The notes under the pieces are model-generated. The model made no database searches. It was not told the DNA's origin and worked only from the letters and a program-made list of their open reading frames with translations. Of a DNA stretch of 49,367 nt, positions 36,292 through 45,549 are shown one piece after another; within the stretch, counting starts at the first letter, position 1, and each line of letters opens with the position of its first letter. Origin of the DNA: Candidatus Poribacteria bacterium (GTDB taxonomy: Bacteria; Poribacteria; WGA-4E; WGA-3G); contig JAJDTJ010000051.1 of assembly GCA_022827225.1 (NCBI GenBank), forward strand, positions 1-49,367. The letters run 5' to 3'. Both the position numbers and the translations under genes were made by a program.

Positions 36292-37634
36292 TTTTTATAT
36301 CCTTCGTCAGTTTCGGTGTTTATAGAGATCGTTGCGAGAAAAGAATTGGCTTTGCCTTTCCCACTGAACGCATTACCGGTAGCCGCCAGTTTAAAGTGTG
36401 TGCCTCTATCAAAACTGTGCGTCAGTTTTCCCACTTTACCCGGAACGATTCCTGATGCTGAGGTGAGTATAATTTTAGGCATCCCGTTTGTAGCGAGTTC
36501 GGTATCGCTTGCAAAAAGGATAAAAGCAGCCGCAGCCTCCGCACTCCCAATCCAGAGATCAATAGTAAGCACACCACCGTTTTTAAATGCTGTCGTATCA
36601 ATCTCAATAACGGTATAGTCTTGATAGTTCGTCTCTGGCGTTTGGAGAACGCTCAAGACATTCTGTGAAGGCTCCGTTTCGTTGAGTGTGACTTTCTTTG
36701 CCTGTGCTGTAAGGAAGCGTGGCACATATTCCGATGGGTCTACGCTTGTAGAGAATCCGCTACCCGTATTGGGTATTGTAGACTTGCCGAGTCGGTTTCG
36801 GACATCCGGCTTTGATGCGAGATGTAGAACAATAGGGGAATCAATGAGTTCTACTGTCATCTCTGACATGGCATCAAAGTTGTAAGGCTGCTGAAAACGT
36901 TTCAGATACTGATTGCTGACACCAAGTGCCATCACAATGAGAACAAGTGTTGACGCTGCGATTGCCCACGGCACGAAAGGTTTACCGCCGGACGGAATTA
37001 CCGGTTCAATGCGTGAGATTTCTTGCATAATGTTCTCGGTAAGATTCGCCCTGATTTGGAAACCTTCGAGTGCTTCTCGGATCATCGGTTCCGCTTTTCT
37101 GAGGCGGAATCGTGCGCGACGGAGTCGGCTCTTAACTGTGCTTGCCGATACACCTAAAAATCGGCTAATCTCTTCACATGTCATCTCGCCGAAATAGTAG
37201 AGTGTAACAACGGTGCGTTCACTTTCCTGTAACCGTTCGAGCAATTTGTGGACGATACTGCGTTGTGCTTCTGTTGCGGCTTTCGCTTGTTCTTCGGCGA
37301 TGTATTCGGAGTAGGTCATCTGATCTATCAGATCGCTGTCGGTTTCGTCCAACGATTGCGTCTGCGTCCGTTTCTTCCTGAGCCAGGCATAGCATTGGCG
37401 CGCGGCGATTCTATAAAGCCACCCTTCAAATCGATGCGGATCTTTCAGGGTCGCCAGTTTCTTATAGACCAGTAGGAAGGTATCTTGTGTGATCTCTTCT
37501 GCGACGTGGAAGTCGCCGACCTTCCGCCATGCGAGCGCGTGAACAGGTTTCTGGTATTTTTTTACCAATATAGCGAAAGCATTTTGGTCGCCTGCAAGGC
37601 TTTGTTGGATTAATTCAACATCGTCGTTTTTCAT
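36288..37634 (-). CDS. Transmembrane ECF sigma factor s11 with a selenoprotein-type outside module
   Basis: 448 residues from the ATG at 37634, after GGGGGG; an in-frame upstream start lacks a ribosome site. Sigma2 has AEEITQDTF and the sigma4 helix ASTVKSRLRRAR is class C. The membrane helix is at about 220-242. The outside part is short (about 190 residues). Its last 120 residues (VLSVLQTPET, YTVIEIDTTAFKNGGVLTID, FKLAATGNAF) are clearly homologous to the C-terminal module of the selenoproteins at 37699 and 42533 (EILSVFRTSET, YTVIEIDATAFKNGGVLTLD, FKLGAIGNAS). It follows one of them by 64 bases and is translationally coupled to the secreted WD40 gene. No promoter of its own is seen; the class C promoter at 39831 should drive it. 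Confidence 0.87.
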   Translation of the reverse strand: MKNDDVELIQQSLAGDQNAFAILVKKYQKPVHALAWRKVGDFHVAEEITQDTFLLVYKKLATLKDPHRFEGWLYRIAARQCYAWLRKKRTQTQSLDETDSDLIDQMTYSEYIAEEQAKAATEAQRSIVHKLLERLQESERTVVTLYYFGEMTCEEISRFLGVSASTVKSRLRRARFRLRKAEPMIREALEGFQIRANLTENIMQEISRIEPVIPSGGKPFVPWAIAASTLVLIVMALGVSNQYLKRFQQPYNFDAMSEMTVELIDSPIVLHLASKPDVRNRLGKSTIPNTGSGFSTSVDPSEYVPRFLTAQAKKVTLNETEPSQNVLSVLQTPETNYQDYTVIEIDTTAFKNGGVLTIDLWIGSAEAAAAFILFASDTELATNGMPKIILTSASGIVPGKVGKLTHSFDRGTHFKLAATGNAFSGKGKANSFLATISINTETDEGYKK

Positions 37635-37698
37635 CTGTTCCCCCCAAAGAGCTAAGCTTGGAGAATCTCTAAAAATGATAATAGATATGCAAGTGCCC

Positions 37699-39705
37699 TC
37701 AATCTGAATCACTTGGTATCATATCATAAATGCGCCAGATGCCTTCCACTTTTCTCATTTTAACAGATGCCTCCGGCGGCTGCGCTATCGGTACTTTCAA
37801 TAGGAAGTGGAATTCATCATCCACATATTCGCTGCTCAAAATCTCCATAGAACTCAACATTTGACTCATTTGCGTACGCATATGCTCTGGCGCATCTTCT
37901 GCCAAATTGATTCCAAATGTTTCTCTGGCATCCTCCGTAAGCGTGGAAAGCATTGTTTCTGCGTCAAGATTCTTAAATGCTTCTACGAAAGTGTTCATGA
38001 CATCTTCCGCAGATTGCCCCAAGTCTGCTGGCGGCACTTTTCCCTGCAACGGTTGGACAGAGATTTTTGCAAGAAAACCGTTGATTTTTCCGTTCTCACT
38101 GGAATTACCGATAGCTCCTAATTTAAAGACTTGACCTTGCTCGAAAGGATACTCAACCACTTCTCTTTGATTCGTTGGAATATCCTTTACGGAGGCAAGT
38201 GCATTGCCAGACACGAGTTCTGTAGTGTCCGCAGCAAAGAGATCAAACGATCCCGAAACTTCGGCTTCCCCGACCCAGACATCAACGACAAGCACACCGC
38301 CATCTGTAAATGCTGTCGCATCAATCTCAACGATAGTGTAGTTTTGCGCGTCGGTCTCAGATGTCCGAAGAACGCTGAGAACCTCTTGCTCGGAATGTTC
38401 ATCGGTAAGGACAACCCTCAAACCGTCATCTACCATCGCACCAGATTCGACAGCAGTTTCAAGGAGTGTATCCCAATGTATCGGGATATCCTCACGTAAC
38501 CCAGGGAGTTTTCCGTCTAAGGATTCTTGGAGAAATAAATGGTAACCTTTCGCACCGTTGTATGGTGCATGGCGTTCATTGACGGGGAGCCTGCCCATCA
38601 GTTCGAGGTCCAGCGAAATCACCAAAGAATCTGCTGGTGAAAACTTCTTCCAGCCTTTCATGATTGCCTGTGCTAACGGTCGTGTTTTGTCAAACGGTTT
38701 GAAGCCGTACTTGCGTCGCAGTGCTATAGCCGTTTTCGTATAAGGTGAGCGTTCTAATTGGCTGTTCAACACCCAAACGTTGATAAAATTTTCGTTCATG
38801 AATTCGATATTTTTCTCGTCGGAGAGGACACCTGCCCTCAGGCTTTTGCCGCTCCCTCAGCACGACTCGTCGGTTAAAGGTCCATCTATCGAGATGACAT
38901 GAATCGGCTTCTCTTCTGCTTGTGCCTTTTCCAAGGCTTGCGCTAACGGCACCCAGTTAATTTCTTGTGATTTGTAGAAGCGCAGGACCAACGCGCGTTC
39001 TGCTTCCGCTTGGCTAATGGATGCTGTGAATTCAATGCGTTCCAAAAGATCTTCTGCCCCCGCACGGAGTTCCATTTTCGGGCAAAAACCGGTACCTGTA
39101 ACATGATGGGGTGCATTCTTGTCCATTTTCCAATTAATATCGAAGTTTATAATACCTTTAGGGACGTACATCTCAAAGGAGGCGACCTTCTCCTCAATTC
39201 GGTCAATCACCAGATGTCCAGTAAACTGGGATGGCGTAAACCATCCGTTTTGCAGTTTAAACTCGGCATGAATCCGGAACACGATGTCGGCGTATTGGTC
39301 GTTGTAAGCACGCAGACACGCCCACAAACCGAAAGAGTCCCCAGCATTGATATGCAAAAAGAAATTGGGATTCGGATGCAGTTGCTTGAGCAAAGTTACG
39401 ATACCTGTCATATCTGGCACCCAGAGTTCGCCCACCGAAACAGGGGTTTTCGGAAGAAACGCTTGGAAAGCCGATGCGGGATGCTGCTTTTCCGGTTCAG
39501 CAACCCGCAGATTCACCAACTCGTCCCACTGCTTAAAAGTATCAGATAGGCTCTCCTCAACCGGAGCGATGTAACCTTTCACTAATACTTCTGAAATGTC
39601 ATCAAGGTGAAGTGTAATTTTGTTGTTCGTTGTCGAATGATTGTCGGCGTTGAGTTGTCCACTCATCACGATTAGAATGAGAAGGGCAACAGTCAAGGTT
39701 TTCAT
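37699..39705 (-). CDS. Selenoprotein, thioredoxin-like Cys-Sec motif (UGA at 38857-38859)
   Basis: Read through an in-frame UGA this is one 668-residue protein with Sec at 283. Conventional calling gives two pieces (37699-38799 and 38857-39705). The second piece has no ribosome site before its ATG, and the 19 codons between UGA and that ATG are conserved in sequence. Order: signal sequence (1-20), an unrecognised domain with WACLRAYND and FTPSQFTGHLVIDR, then a thioredoxin-like beta strand (IHVISIDGPLTDESC), Sec, GSGKSLRAGVLS, the strand FINVWV, and LVISLDLELMGRLPVNE. The module shared with s11 follows, then an extra 110 residues near the C-terminus that may be an unrelated SnoaL-like domain. 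A SECIS-like hairpin is at 38824-38839. The start ATG follows AAGGAG. Redox function is inferred from the fold and the Cys-Sec pair. Confidence 0.8.
38824..38839 (-). promoter_or_regulatory. SECIS-like hairpin of the unit B selenoprotein
   Basis: GAGGG and UCCUC close a CAGGUG loop. The hairpin starts 18 bases and its loop 23 bases past the UGA, within the window known for bacterial SECIS elements, whose loop G and U bases are contacted by SelB in E. coli fdhF. The U just before the stem is at offset 17. The same sequence follows both other UGA codons. Confidence 0.7.
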
Positions 39706-39830
39706 TTCAAAATCTCCTTATAGTTATTAGATCGGGTTGTTACGCAGCCCTTTCAGCAATTAGAGCGGGTTTGGATATATCCTCGCTGGCTGCTGAAAAT
39801 AAGCGGTGAGAGTCCAATTTGCCCGTTCAA

Positions 39831-39871
39831 TATATAGTGACGCGGGGGCTGCACAAAACGGTTGCCTAATT
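39831..39871 (-). promoter_or_regulatory. Class C ECF-type promoter of unit B
   Basis: AATTAGGCAACC (39860-39871) and CGTCACTATATATT (CGTCAC 39837-39842), 25 bases from AATT to CGTC. It is the same promoter as that of unit A at 45550. It precedes the selenoprotein, s11 and WD40 genes, so s11 probably reads its own operon. Confidence 0.8.
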
Positions 39872-39900
39872 TTTGCGTTTTCAGTTTTCAGGAGTCAGTG

Positions 39901-39928
39901 GGCTAATCCTTTCCCGGTAAGGAGAGCC
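39901..39928 (-). terminator. Hairpin after the lipoprotein-type selenoprotein gene
   Basis: GGCT-TCCTT and AAGGA-AGCC arms (one mismatch) around a 7-base loop, 18 bases past the stop at 39946. There is no U-tract, so it is either a weak terminator for unit A or a structured spacer. Confidence 0.5.
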
Positions 39929-39945
39929 TCGGTTCCAAAACACAT

Positions 39946-41193
39946 CTACTTGTTTTTTGTCAAAGAATCTTTTAGAAATGTCAGGTATGCCGTGTTAACG
40001 GACTCATTCTGCATTAGATCCTGATAAGGTAAATGGTCTATCAACTCCAATTGGGGTGATAGTACAAAACTGTTTACCGAACCGTCTACGCCCTGCGCGA
40101 CAGCTGCTTCAAACGTTGTGGAAACAGTATTTGCGAATTTACTTACTAATTCGTCCTTCGTTTCCTTTTGAAGTTCACGCAAGTCTCTGGGACGCAGGAA
40201 TACACTAATGTAATGCGCATTGAGCAATTTTATGATTTTTGAATCGGAGAGGACACCTGCCCTCAAGGTTTTTCCGCTCGCTCAGCACGATTCGTTGTCA
40301 AACACACCCCATGTGAGAACCACATGAATAGGGCGATTCTCCGCTTGTGCTTGGGCGACAGCCTCCTCAATGGGGAGCCTTTCAATTGCCGAAAACTTGT
40401 AGAAGGAAGCCGCCAACAAGTCTTTTGCTGCGTTATCAGTGATGGCACTCTCCCAGACAATATTACGCTCATCATGCGCGTTCTGTGCGATAAGTTCCAT
40501 ACGCGGCACGAAGACCATATCTGCGCTTCCAAAGGCGTTGATATCGACATTGGTATTACGCGGCGGGAGATAAAGCGAAAATTCGCGAATGGATCCATTG
40601 TTCCGATTGAGTATCAAGCGTCCGGTGAACTGTGCGGGTGTAAAGTAGGCGCGCGCCTCCTTATTGAGTTGGAATTCGGCGTGGATTCTGAAGACAATTT
40701 CGGCGTAAGTCTGCGAAAGTGCACGAAGACACGCGAAGGCACCCTCTGACTCCAGACCTACCTTTATCAGAACTATACGCCGCCCAAATATCTCTATGAC
40801 ACCCTCTCCGCCCGGGTTTATGTGCATTTCACCGGTTGCCCCAGGGTGAAATTGCTGAAGAAAGGGGATTACTCCGTTAGTATCCAATTTCCATACGTGT
40901 CCGACAGGAACGGATCCTTTCGGGAGAAATGTTTTAAAAGCGTCTATCTCATACTCGCGACTAGGGGACACCGGTGAGAGATTCCTAAACAGCGCAGCGT
41001 GCTTCGGGGACTGATCAGGCATTCCGAGCGAAGAGTCTGCAATTGGATCCCAATATGCTTGCACCTGTAGGGTTTCCGTTGTATCCAATGTTTTTCGCAG
41101 GTTTATTTTATTAGCGGTACAACTCTGGAGGCTCAGGCTTAAGAGCAAAACCGATACCGCTAAAGCTGAGGAAATCAACCAATTTCTATGCAT
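39946..41193 (-). CDS. Lipoprotein-type selenoprotein, Cys-Sec motif (UGA at 40282-40284)
   Basis: 415 residues with Sec at 304, from the ATG at 41193 (AAGGAG upstream). The N-terminus MHRNWLISSALAVS, a hydrophobic core and LSLQSC look like a lipoprotein signal with Cys about 25. The middle has FTPAQFTGRLILNR and AEIVFRIHAEF, the same domain as in the other two but diverged. The redox site is VVLTWGVFDNESC-U-ASGKTLRAGVLS, followed by ISVFLRPRDL and SFVLSPQLELIDHLPYQD. No Met codon with a ribosome site exists between UGA and the continuing frame, so the second half has no independent start. It lacks the s11-type module. It lies 252 bases after the WD40 gene, perhaps still in unit A. Confidence 0.78.
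40249..40264 (-). promoter_or_regulatory. SECIS-like hairpin of the lipoprotein-type selenoprotein
   Basis: GAGGG, CAGGUG loop, UCCUC: identical base for base to the hairpins at 38824 and 43334, and at the same offset from its UGA, although this gene is diverged elsewhere. Silent codon positions under the hairpin are unchanged. Confidence 0.7.
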
Positions 41194-41445
41194 TTTCAAT
41201 CTCCTTATAATTAACAGAAATACGCTATGCAATTTTGATTTTTTCAAAGTAACGTAGGTTAGGTTGAACGGTCCAATTAAACGTTGGTATCCCCAAACGC
41301 ATCAAACTTAACATACCGGCATATACACCTATAAACGCAGTGAAACCCAACATTCTTTCTCTGAAATTATGCAAACATAGTAGTTTCTGTTGGGGTTCGC
41401 TATCCCCTTGATTGATGTGACGGTAAATAGATTATAGCATATACA

Positions 41446-42504
41446 CTAATCCGTTGAGATAATTTTACTCAGATCCCAGATGAAAACGGTGCCGTCTGAA
41501 CTTCCACTGGCAAGCACATCGTCTCTCGCGAATGCCAAAGCACTGATTTTGCTTGTATGGTTCGAGAAGGTGTGAAGGTGCTCTCCAGTTGTGAGATCCC
41601 ACAACCGGACCCTTTGGTCAGCACTACCACTCGCAAGTATCCTACCGGTTGGAGAAAACGCCACCGAAGTAACTGTTCCTGCGTGTCCTTTGAGGATCCA
41701 TAGCGGGTCTCCAAGATTCACCGGTGTCGGTGGCTCCCTATCCGTGACTTTCCAGACCTCTATTGTCCAATCGGAACTCCCAGTTGCGAGATATTCGCCG
41801 GACGAAGAAATGGTTAAAGCGGTGATTTTTTGTGTATGTTTTGTGAGGATATCATGGACGAAATCGTTACCAGTGTCAGTCTCAGACAAAAGAATAGCGA
41901 ATTTACGCTCTTTAAAAGACATTGTCATTTCAATTGCCTTTGCCAAAAAATCACCATACCGCGAAAATGCCACTGCCGTCGTTGACTTCGTCATATCTGA
42001 AGTCCGCCAACTGGCTCGATAGCAGCCACCGTCAAGTGGGTTCCAGTACCGAATGGTTCCATCTTCTATACTGGCACTATAAAACATTTCCTCGTTTCCC
42101 GAGAATGCAAGTGTATTGAGTGCCCCCTTGTGCGCTGTAGTTTCTCCGCCGAGGATATGCATCAATTCTCCAGTACGCACATCCCACATACGTCCTTTCT
42201 TGTCCTCACCTCCACTCGCAAGGATTTCACTATTTGCAGAGAAGGTAAGCGTTAGCACCGGCGCTGTGTGTCCTATCAGTTCAGTGAGTTTTTCGGATGT
42301 CTTTCCATCATATAAAGAGATGTTTCCCGAATTGGCTATGGCAAGTCGATTCGTATCGGGAGCGTACACTATAGCATTAACAGGTCCCTTACCGGTATCA
42401 ATTCGCGTGATGGCATGTTTAGGCAAATCCTCGGTAAACCCGTTTGCGAGAAACATAGCAAGGGTTAAAAGAAGTATAAAATTTGTTAATCTGGTCATCT
42501 TCAT
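41446..42504 (-). CDS. Secreted WD40 protein (unit A, second)
   Basis: 352 residues from the ATG at 42504 (AAGGA eight bases upstream); the longer frame to 42522 uses a TTG without a site. The signal sequence MKMTRLTNFILLLTLAMFLA is cut near GFTED. About seven WD40 units are seen, such as GHTAPVLTLTFSANSEIL, GHAGTVTSVAFSPTGRIL and RLWDL, ending in FIWDL. It lies 28 bases after the selenoprotein stop at 42533, so it is in the same operon. It is similar to the other two secreted WD40 proteins over its whole length. Confidence 0.85.
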   Translation of the reverse strand: MKMTRLTNFILLLTLAMFLANGFTEDLPKHAITRIDTGKGPVNAIVYAPDTNRLAIANSGNISLYDGKTSEKLTELIGHTAPVLTLTFSANSEILASGGEDKKGRMWDVRTGELMHILGGETTAHKGALNTLAFSGNEEMFYSASIEDGTIRYWNPLDGGCYRASWRTSDMTKSTTAVAFSRYGDFLAKAIEMTMSFKERKFAILLSETDTGNDFVHDILTKHTQKITALTISSSGEYLATGSSDWTIEVWKVTDREPPTPVNLGDPLWILKGHAGTVTSVAFSPTGRILASGSADQRVRLWDLTTGEHLHTFSNHTSKISALAFARDDVLASGSSDGTVFIWDLSKIISTD

Positions 42505-42532
42505 TCTTCGTATCCTTTTCAATTATCAATTT

Positions 42533-44209
42533 TCATTTATCAGGAATCGGTTCTACAGAAATTTTTGCGAGAAAACCGTTGATTTTGCCTTTTTCACTGG
42601 CATTACCGATAGCCCCTAACTTAAAGACTCCACCCCGATCAAAAGGATACTTGATAACTTCTCGCTGATTTGTTAGAATATCCTTTGCTGAGGCGATCGC
42701 GTTGTCAGGCACGAGTTCTGTAGTATCACCAGCAAACAGGTCAAACGACCCCGAAACTTCGGCTTCCCCGACCCAAACATCAAGAGTCAGCACACCGCCG
42801 TTTTTAAAGGCAGTTGCATCAATCTCAATGACAGTATAATTTTGGGAATCGGTTTCAGATGTCCGAAAAACACTGAGAATTTCTTTCTCGGAATGTTCAC
42901 GGGTGAGTACAACGCTCAAACTGTTATCTTTAATCACACCGGATTCGACGGCGGTTTCGAGAACAGTATCCCAATTTTTTGGTTGCGGTTCTGAGGATTC
43001 CTCGCGCAACCCTGGGAGTTTTCCGTCCAAGGATTCCTGGAGAAAGAACAAATACCCTTTGGCTCCGTTATAGGGTGAAGCGCGTTCATTGACCGGCAGC
43101 CTCCCCATCAGCTCAAGTTCTGGCGAGATTACCAAAGAATCTGCGGGTGAGCGTTTCTTCCAACCTTTCATAATGGCTTGCGCCAACGGGAGCGTTTTGT
43201 CAACAGGTTTGAAGCCCTGCTGTCGCCTAAGCACCATGAATTCCTGCTGAGAAGGCGTGCGCTCTAATTCAACATTCGATACCCAAGCGTTAATGAAATT
43301 TTCGTTCATGAATTCGATATTTTCGTTTTCGGAGAGGACACCTGCCCTCAGGCTTTTGCCGCTCCCTCAGCACGACTCGTCGGTTAAAGGTCCATCTATG
43401 GAGATGACATGAATCGGTTTCTGCTGTGTTTGTGCCATCTCCAACACCTGGTCAAAGGGCATCCAGTTAATGTGCTGCGATCTGTAGAAACGCAGTATCA
43501 GTGCGCGTTCAGCCGCTTCTTGCGTAATGGCTTCCGTGAATTCAAGGCTTTCCAGAAGGTCTTGATTTCCAGCGCGGAGTTCCATTTTCGAGCAATAGCC
43601 CGCACCGGCTATGCGCATCCCATATAGTACCCGCTTGACATCGAAGTTTACTGGACCTTCAGGGACGTACATCTCGAAAAACGAAACTTTTCCTTTTAAG
43701 CGATCAATAACAAGATGCCCGGTAAATTGAGAAGGGGTGAACCAACCTTCTCCTAACTTAAACTCGGCGTGAATCCGAAACACAATGTCAGCAAATTTAT
43801 CGTTGTAAGCACGCAGGCATGCCCACAAACCGAAGGAATCCCCTGCATTGATATGCATAGATAGGTTAGGGTTCGGATGCAGCTGTTTGAGCAAAGTAAC
43901 GACTCCCGTTATATCCGGCACCCAGAACTCGCCGACTGAAACCGGTTTGATCGGAAGAAAAGATTGGAAAACAGAAGTAGGATATCGTTTCTCTGGTTCA
44001 GCGACCCGTAGATTTGTTAAGGCATCCCAATCCTTAAAGTCATCCGACACAGCATCCCCGATCGGTGCGATGAAGCCTGTCACTAAAACTTCTGAATTAC
44101 CCTCAAGGTTAAGTGTAATTTTGCTTTTAGCTGCTGAAGGGTTGTCGGCGTTGAGTTGTCCACCCATTATTACTATTAGAATGAGAAGACCTATCACTAA
44201 GATTTTCAT
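42533..44209 (-). CDS. Selenoprotein, thioredoxin-like Cys-Sec motif (UGA at 43367-43369)
   Basis: 558 residues with Sec at 281, from the ATG at 44209 (AGGAG seven bases upstream); a longer frame to 44482 overlaps the upstream gene and lacks a site. The conventional halves are 43367-44209 and 42533-43309. Order: signal sequence (MKILVIGLLILIVIMGG), the WACLRAYND/FTPSQFTGHLVIDR domain, strand IHVISIDGPLTDESC, Sec, GSGKSLRAGVLS, strand FINAWV, LVISPELELMGRLPVNE, and the module shared with s11 (EILSVFRTSET to ISVEPIPDK). It is the nearest paralogue of the unit B protein but lacks that protein's last 110 residues. Neighbours on both sides encode secreted WD40 proteins, 49 and 28 bases away. Confidence 0.8.
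43334..43349 (-). promoter_or_regulatory. SECIS-like hairpin of the unit A selenoprotein
   Basis: Same GAGGG/UCCUC stem and CAGGUG loop, at offset 18-33 past the UGA. Just after the UGA a small GGC-AAAA-GCC hairpin can also form, as in the unit B copy. Confidence 0.7.
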
Positions 44210-44258
44210 TTTTAATCTCCTGTCTGCAAATATTGTTAAAATATTTATGAGAAATACG

Positions 44259-45377
44259 CTAATCCGTTGAAACGAGTTTATCCAGATCCCAGATAAAAAC
44301 CGTGCCATCCGAACTCCCACTGGCGAGCGTTTTGGCTTCAGCGAATCCGATTCCGGCAAGTGCTTTATCTCCCAAAAATACCACCGCACCGATTTCACCG
44401 GTATGCCCTGTGAATGTGTGGCGGTGTTGTCCAGTTTCAACATCCCATAATCGGACTGTTTTATCGGAACTCCCACTGGCAATCAGTTTACCATTCACTG
44501 AAAAGTCCATAGCAATAATACCGCCGGTATGCCCTGCCAGGGTATGAAGCGGCTTCGTGATATGAAGCGGCTTTGTGATATGAAGGGGATTCCTTGGGTC
44601 TTTTATATCCCATAACTGGATTGTTTTATCCGCGCTTCCAGTTGCGAGGATCTGCCGCTTTACATGGAGGGTGAGTACATTGACCGTATCCGCATGTCCG
44701 GACAAGATACCCCCGCCCTCCGAACTTTCAAGGTCCAGGAGGACAATGCTCGCTTCAGGTGTCTTCCCGCTTTCTGCGAAGAAATTAACTATATGTTTAT
44801 CCAAAACTGATGGACTATCAAATGCTCTCGCTTCGGTGCTGCTCCCCGACGCGAATGCGGTTGCAGTGAATACATCCGTAGGCATGTAACTACCACTTTT
44901 TCCTGAGCTGTGAACGTCAGCCGGATACCAATACCAAACTGCCGAATCTTCGTTACTACCACACCTAAATTTTTCGCCATTCGCAGAAAATGCGATTGCA
45001 TTAACGGGTCCCGTATGCTTTTTTAGGGTTCGGAGGAGTTTCCCCGTGTCTGTGTTCCATAACCGCACCGTTTTGTCCGAACCACCGCTTACAAGAAATT
45101 TGCCGTTTGGAGAAAAGGCGAGTGTCAGCACCGAATCTGTATGTTTGGCAAGCACCATTAGTTCTTTGTAGGTACTTGCATCATAGATATAGATATTATC
45201 TGCAGCTGCTACAGCGAGTCGGTTTGCGACTCGAGAATATGCTATAGCGTTAACAGGTCCCTCACCGGTATCAATTCGAGTGATGGCGTGTTTAGGCAGA
45301 CCATCAGCGAACCCGTTTACAAGAAACATAGCAAGGGTTAAAAGGAGTATAAAACTTGCAAATCTGGTCATCTTCAT
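44259..45377 (-). CDS. Secreted WD40 protein (unit A, first)
   Basis: 372 residues, with signal sequence MKMTRFASFILLLTLAMFLV and cut near GFADG. About seven WD40 repeats can be seen, such as KHTDSVLTLAFSPNGKFL, GHTGGIIAMDFSVNGKLI and RLWDV. A tandem 18-base duplication gives HITKPLHITKPL at about 44560. It is the first full gene of unit A, about 180 bases after the class C promoter at 45550; the leader between holds a remnant of a selenoprotein end. AAAGGA is upstream of the ATG. Confidence 0.86.
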   Translation of the reverse strand: MKMTRFASFILLLTLAMFLVNGFADGLPKHAITRIDTGEGPVNAIAYSRVANRLAVAAADNIYIYDASTYKELMVLAKHTDSVLTLAFSPNGKFLVSGGSDKTVRLWNTDTGKLLRTLKKHTGPVNAIAFSANGEKFRCGSNEDSAVWYWYPADVHSSGKSGSYMPTDVFTATAFASGSSTEARAFDSPSVLDKHIVNFFAESGKTPEASIVLLDLESSEGGGILSGHADTVNVLTLHVKRQILATGSADKTIQLWDIKDPRNPLHITKPLHITKPLHTLAGHTGGIIAMDFSVNGKLIASGSSDKTVRLWDVETGQHRHTFTGHTGEIGAVVFLGDKALAGIGFAEAKTLASGSSDGTVFIWDLDKLVSTD

Positions 45378-45430
45378 TTTCCTATCCTTTTTAGTTGTTG
45401 AAAACTATACCTACCAGACTTATGGTATGG

Positions 45431-45514
45431 TTAATTTTCGGTGTTTTTTGCTGATACAGGTGCCACAGAGATATTCGCGAGGAAACCGTTGATCTTTCCT
45501 TTCTCACTGGCTGT
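45431..45514 (-). pseudogene. Remnant of the selenoprotein C-terminus
   Basis: 27 codons then TAA read TASEKGKINGFLANISVAPV and on, against NASEKGKINGFLAKISVEP at the end of the selenoprotein at 42533. No start codon or body is left. It lies in the unit A leader, fused to the promoter module, so an older copy of the gene was lost by deletion or recombination here. Confidence 0.75.
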
Positions 45515-45549
45515 GAAAATGAACGGCGAGGACAATCTGACCGTTCAAT

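Noticed and set aside
37699..38799. Second halves of the selenoproteins as separate genes starting at MNENFIN
   Set aside because: No ribosome site precedes these ATGs, and the 19 codons between UGA and ATG are conserved as protein; the third paralogue has no such ATG.
38857..38859. UGA as a reassigned sense codon (for example glycine) in the whole genome
   Set aside because: UGA is used as a normal stop in s3 and s11 here, and only the three motif UGAs are followed by the conserved hairpin.
40263..40598. 111-residue minus-strand frame in another phase over the third UGA
   Set aside because: It is a shadow frame without ribosome site or homology; the selenoprotein frame explains the region.
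41194..41445. Separate ECF promoter for the lipoprotein-type selenoprotein (GTGACG on the plus strand near 41417)
   Set aside because: No matching AATT...-35 stands at 24-25 bases; the CGTCAC alone is not enough.
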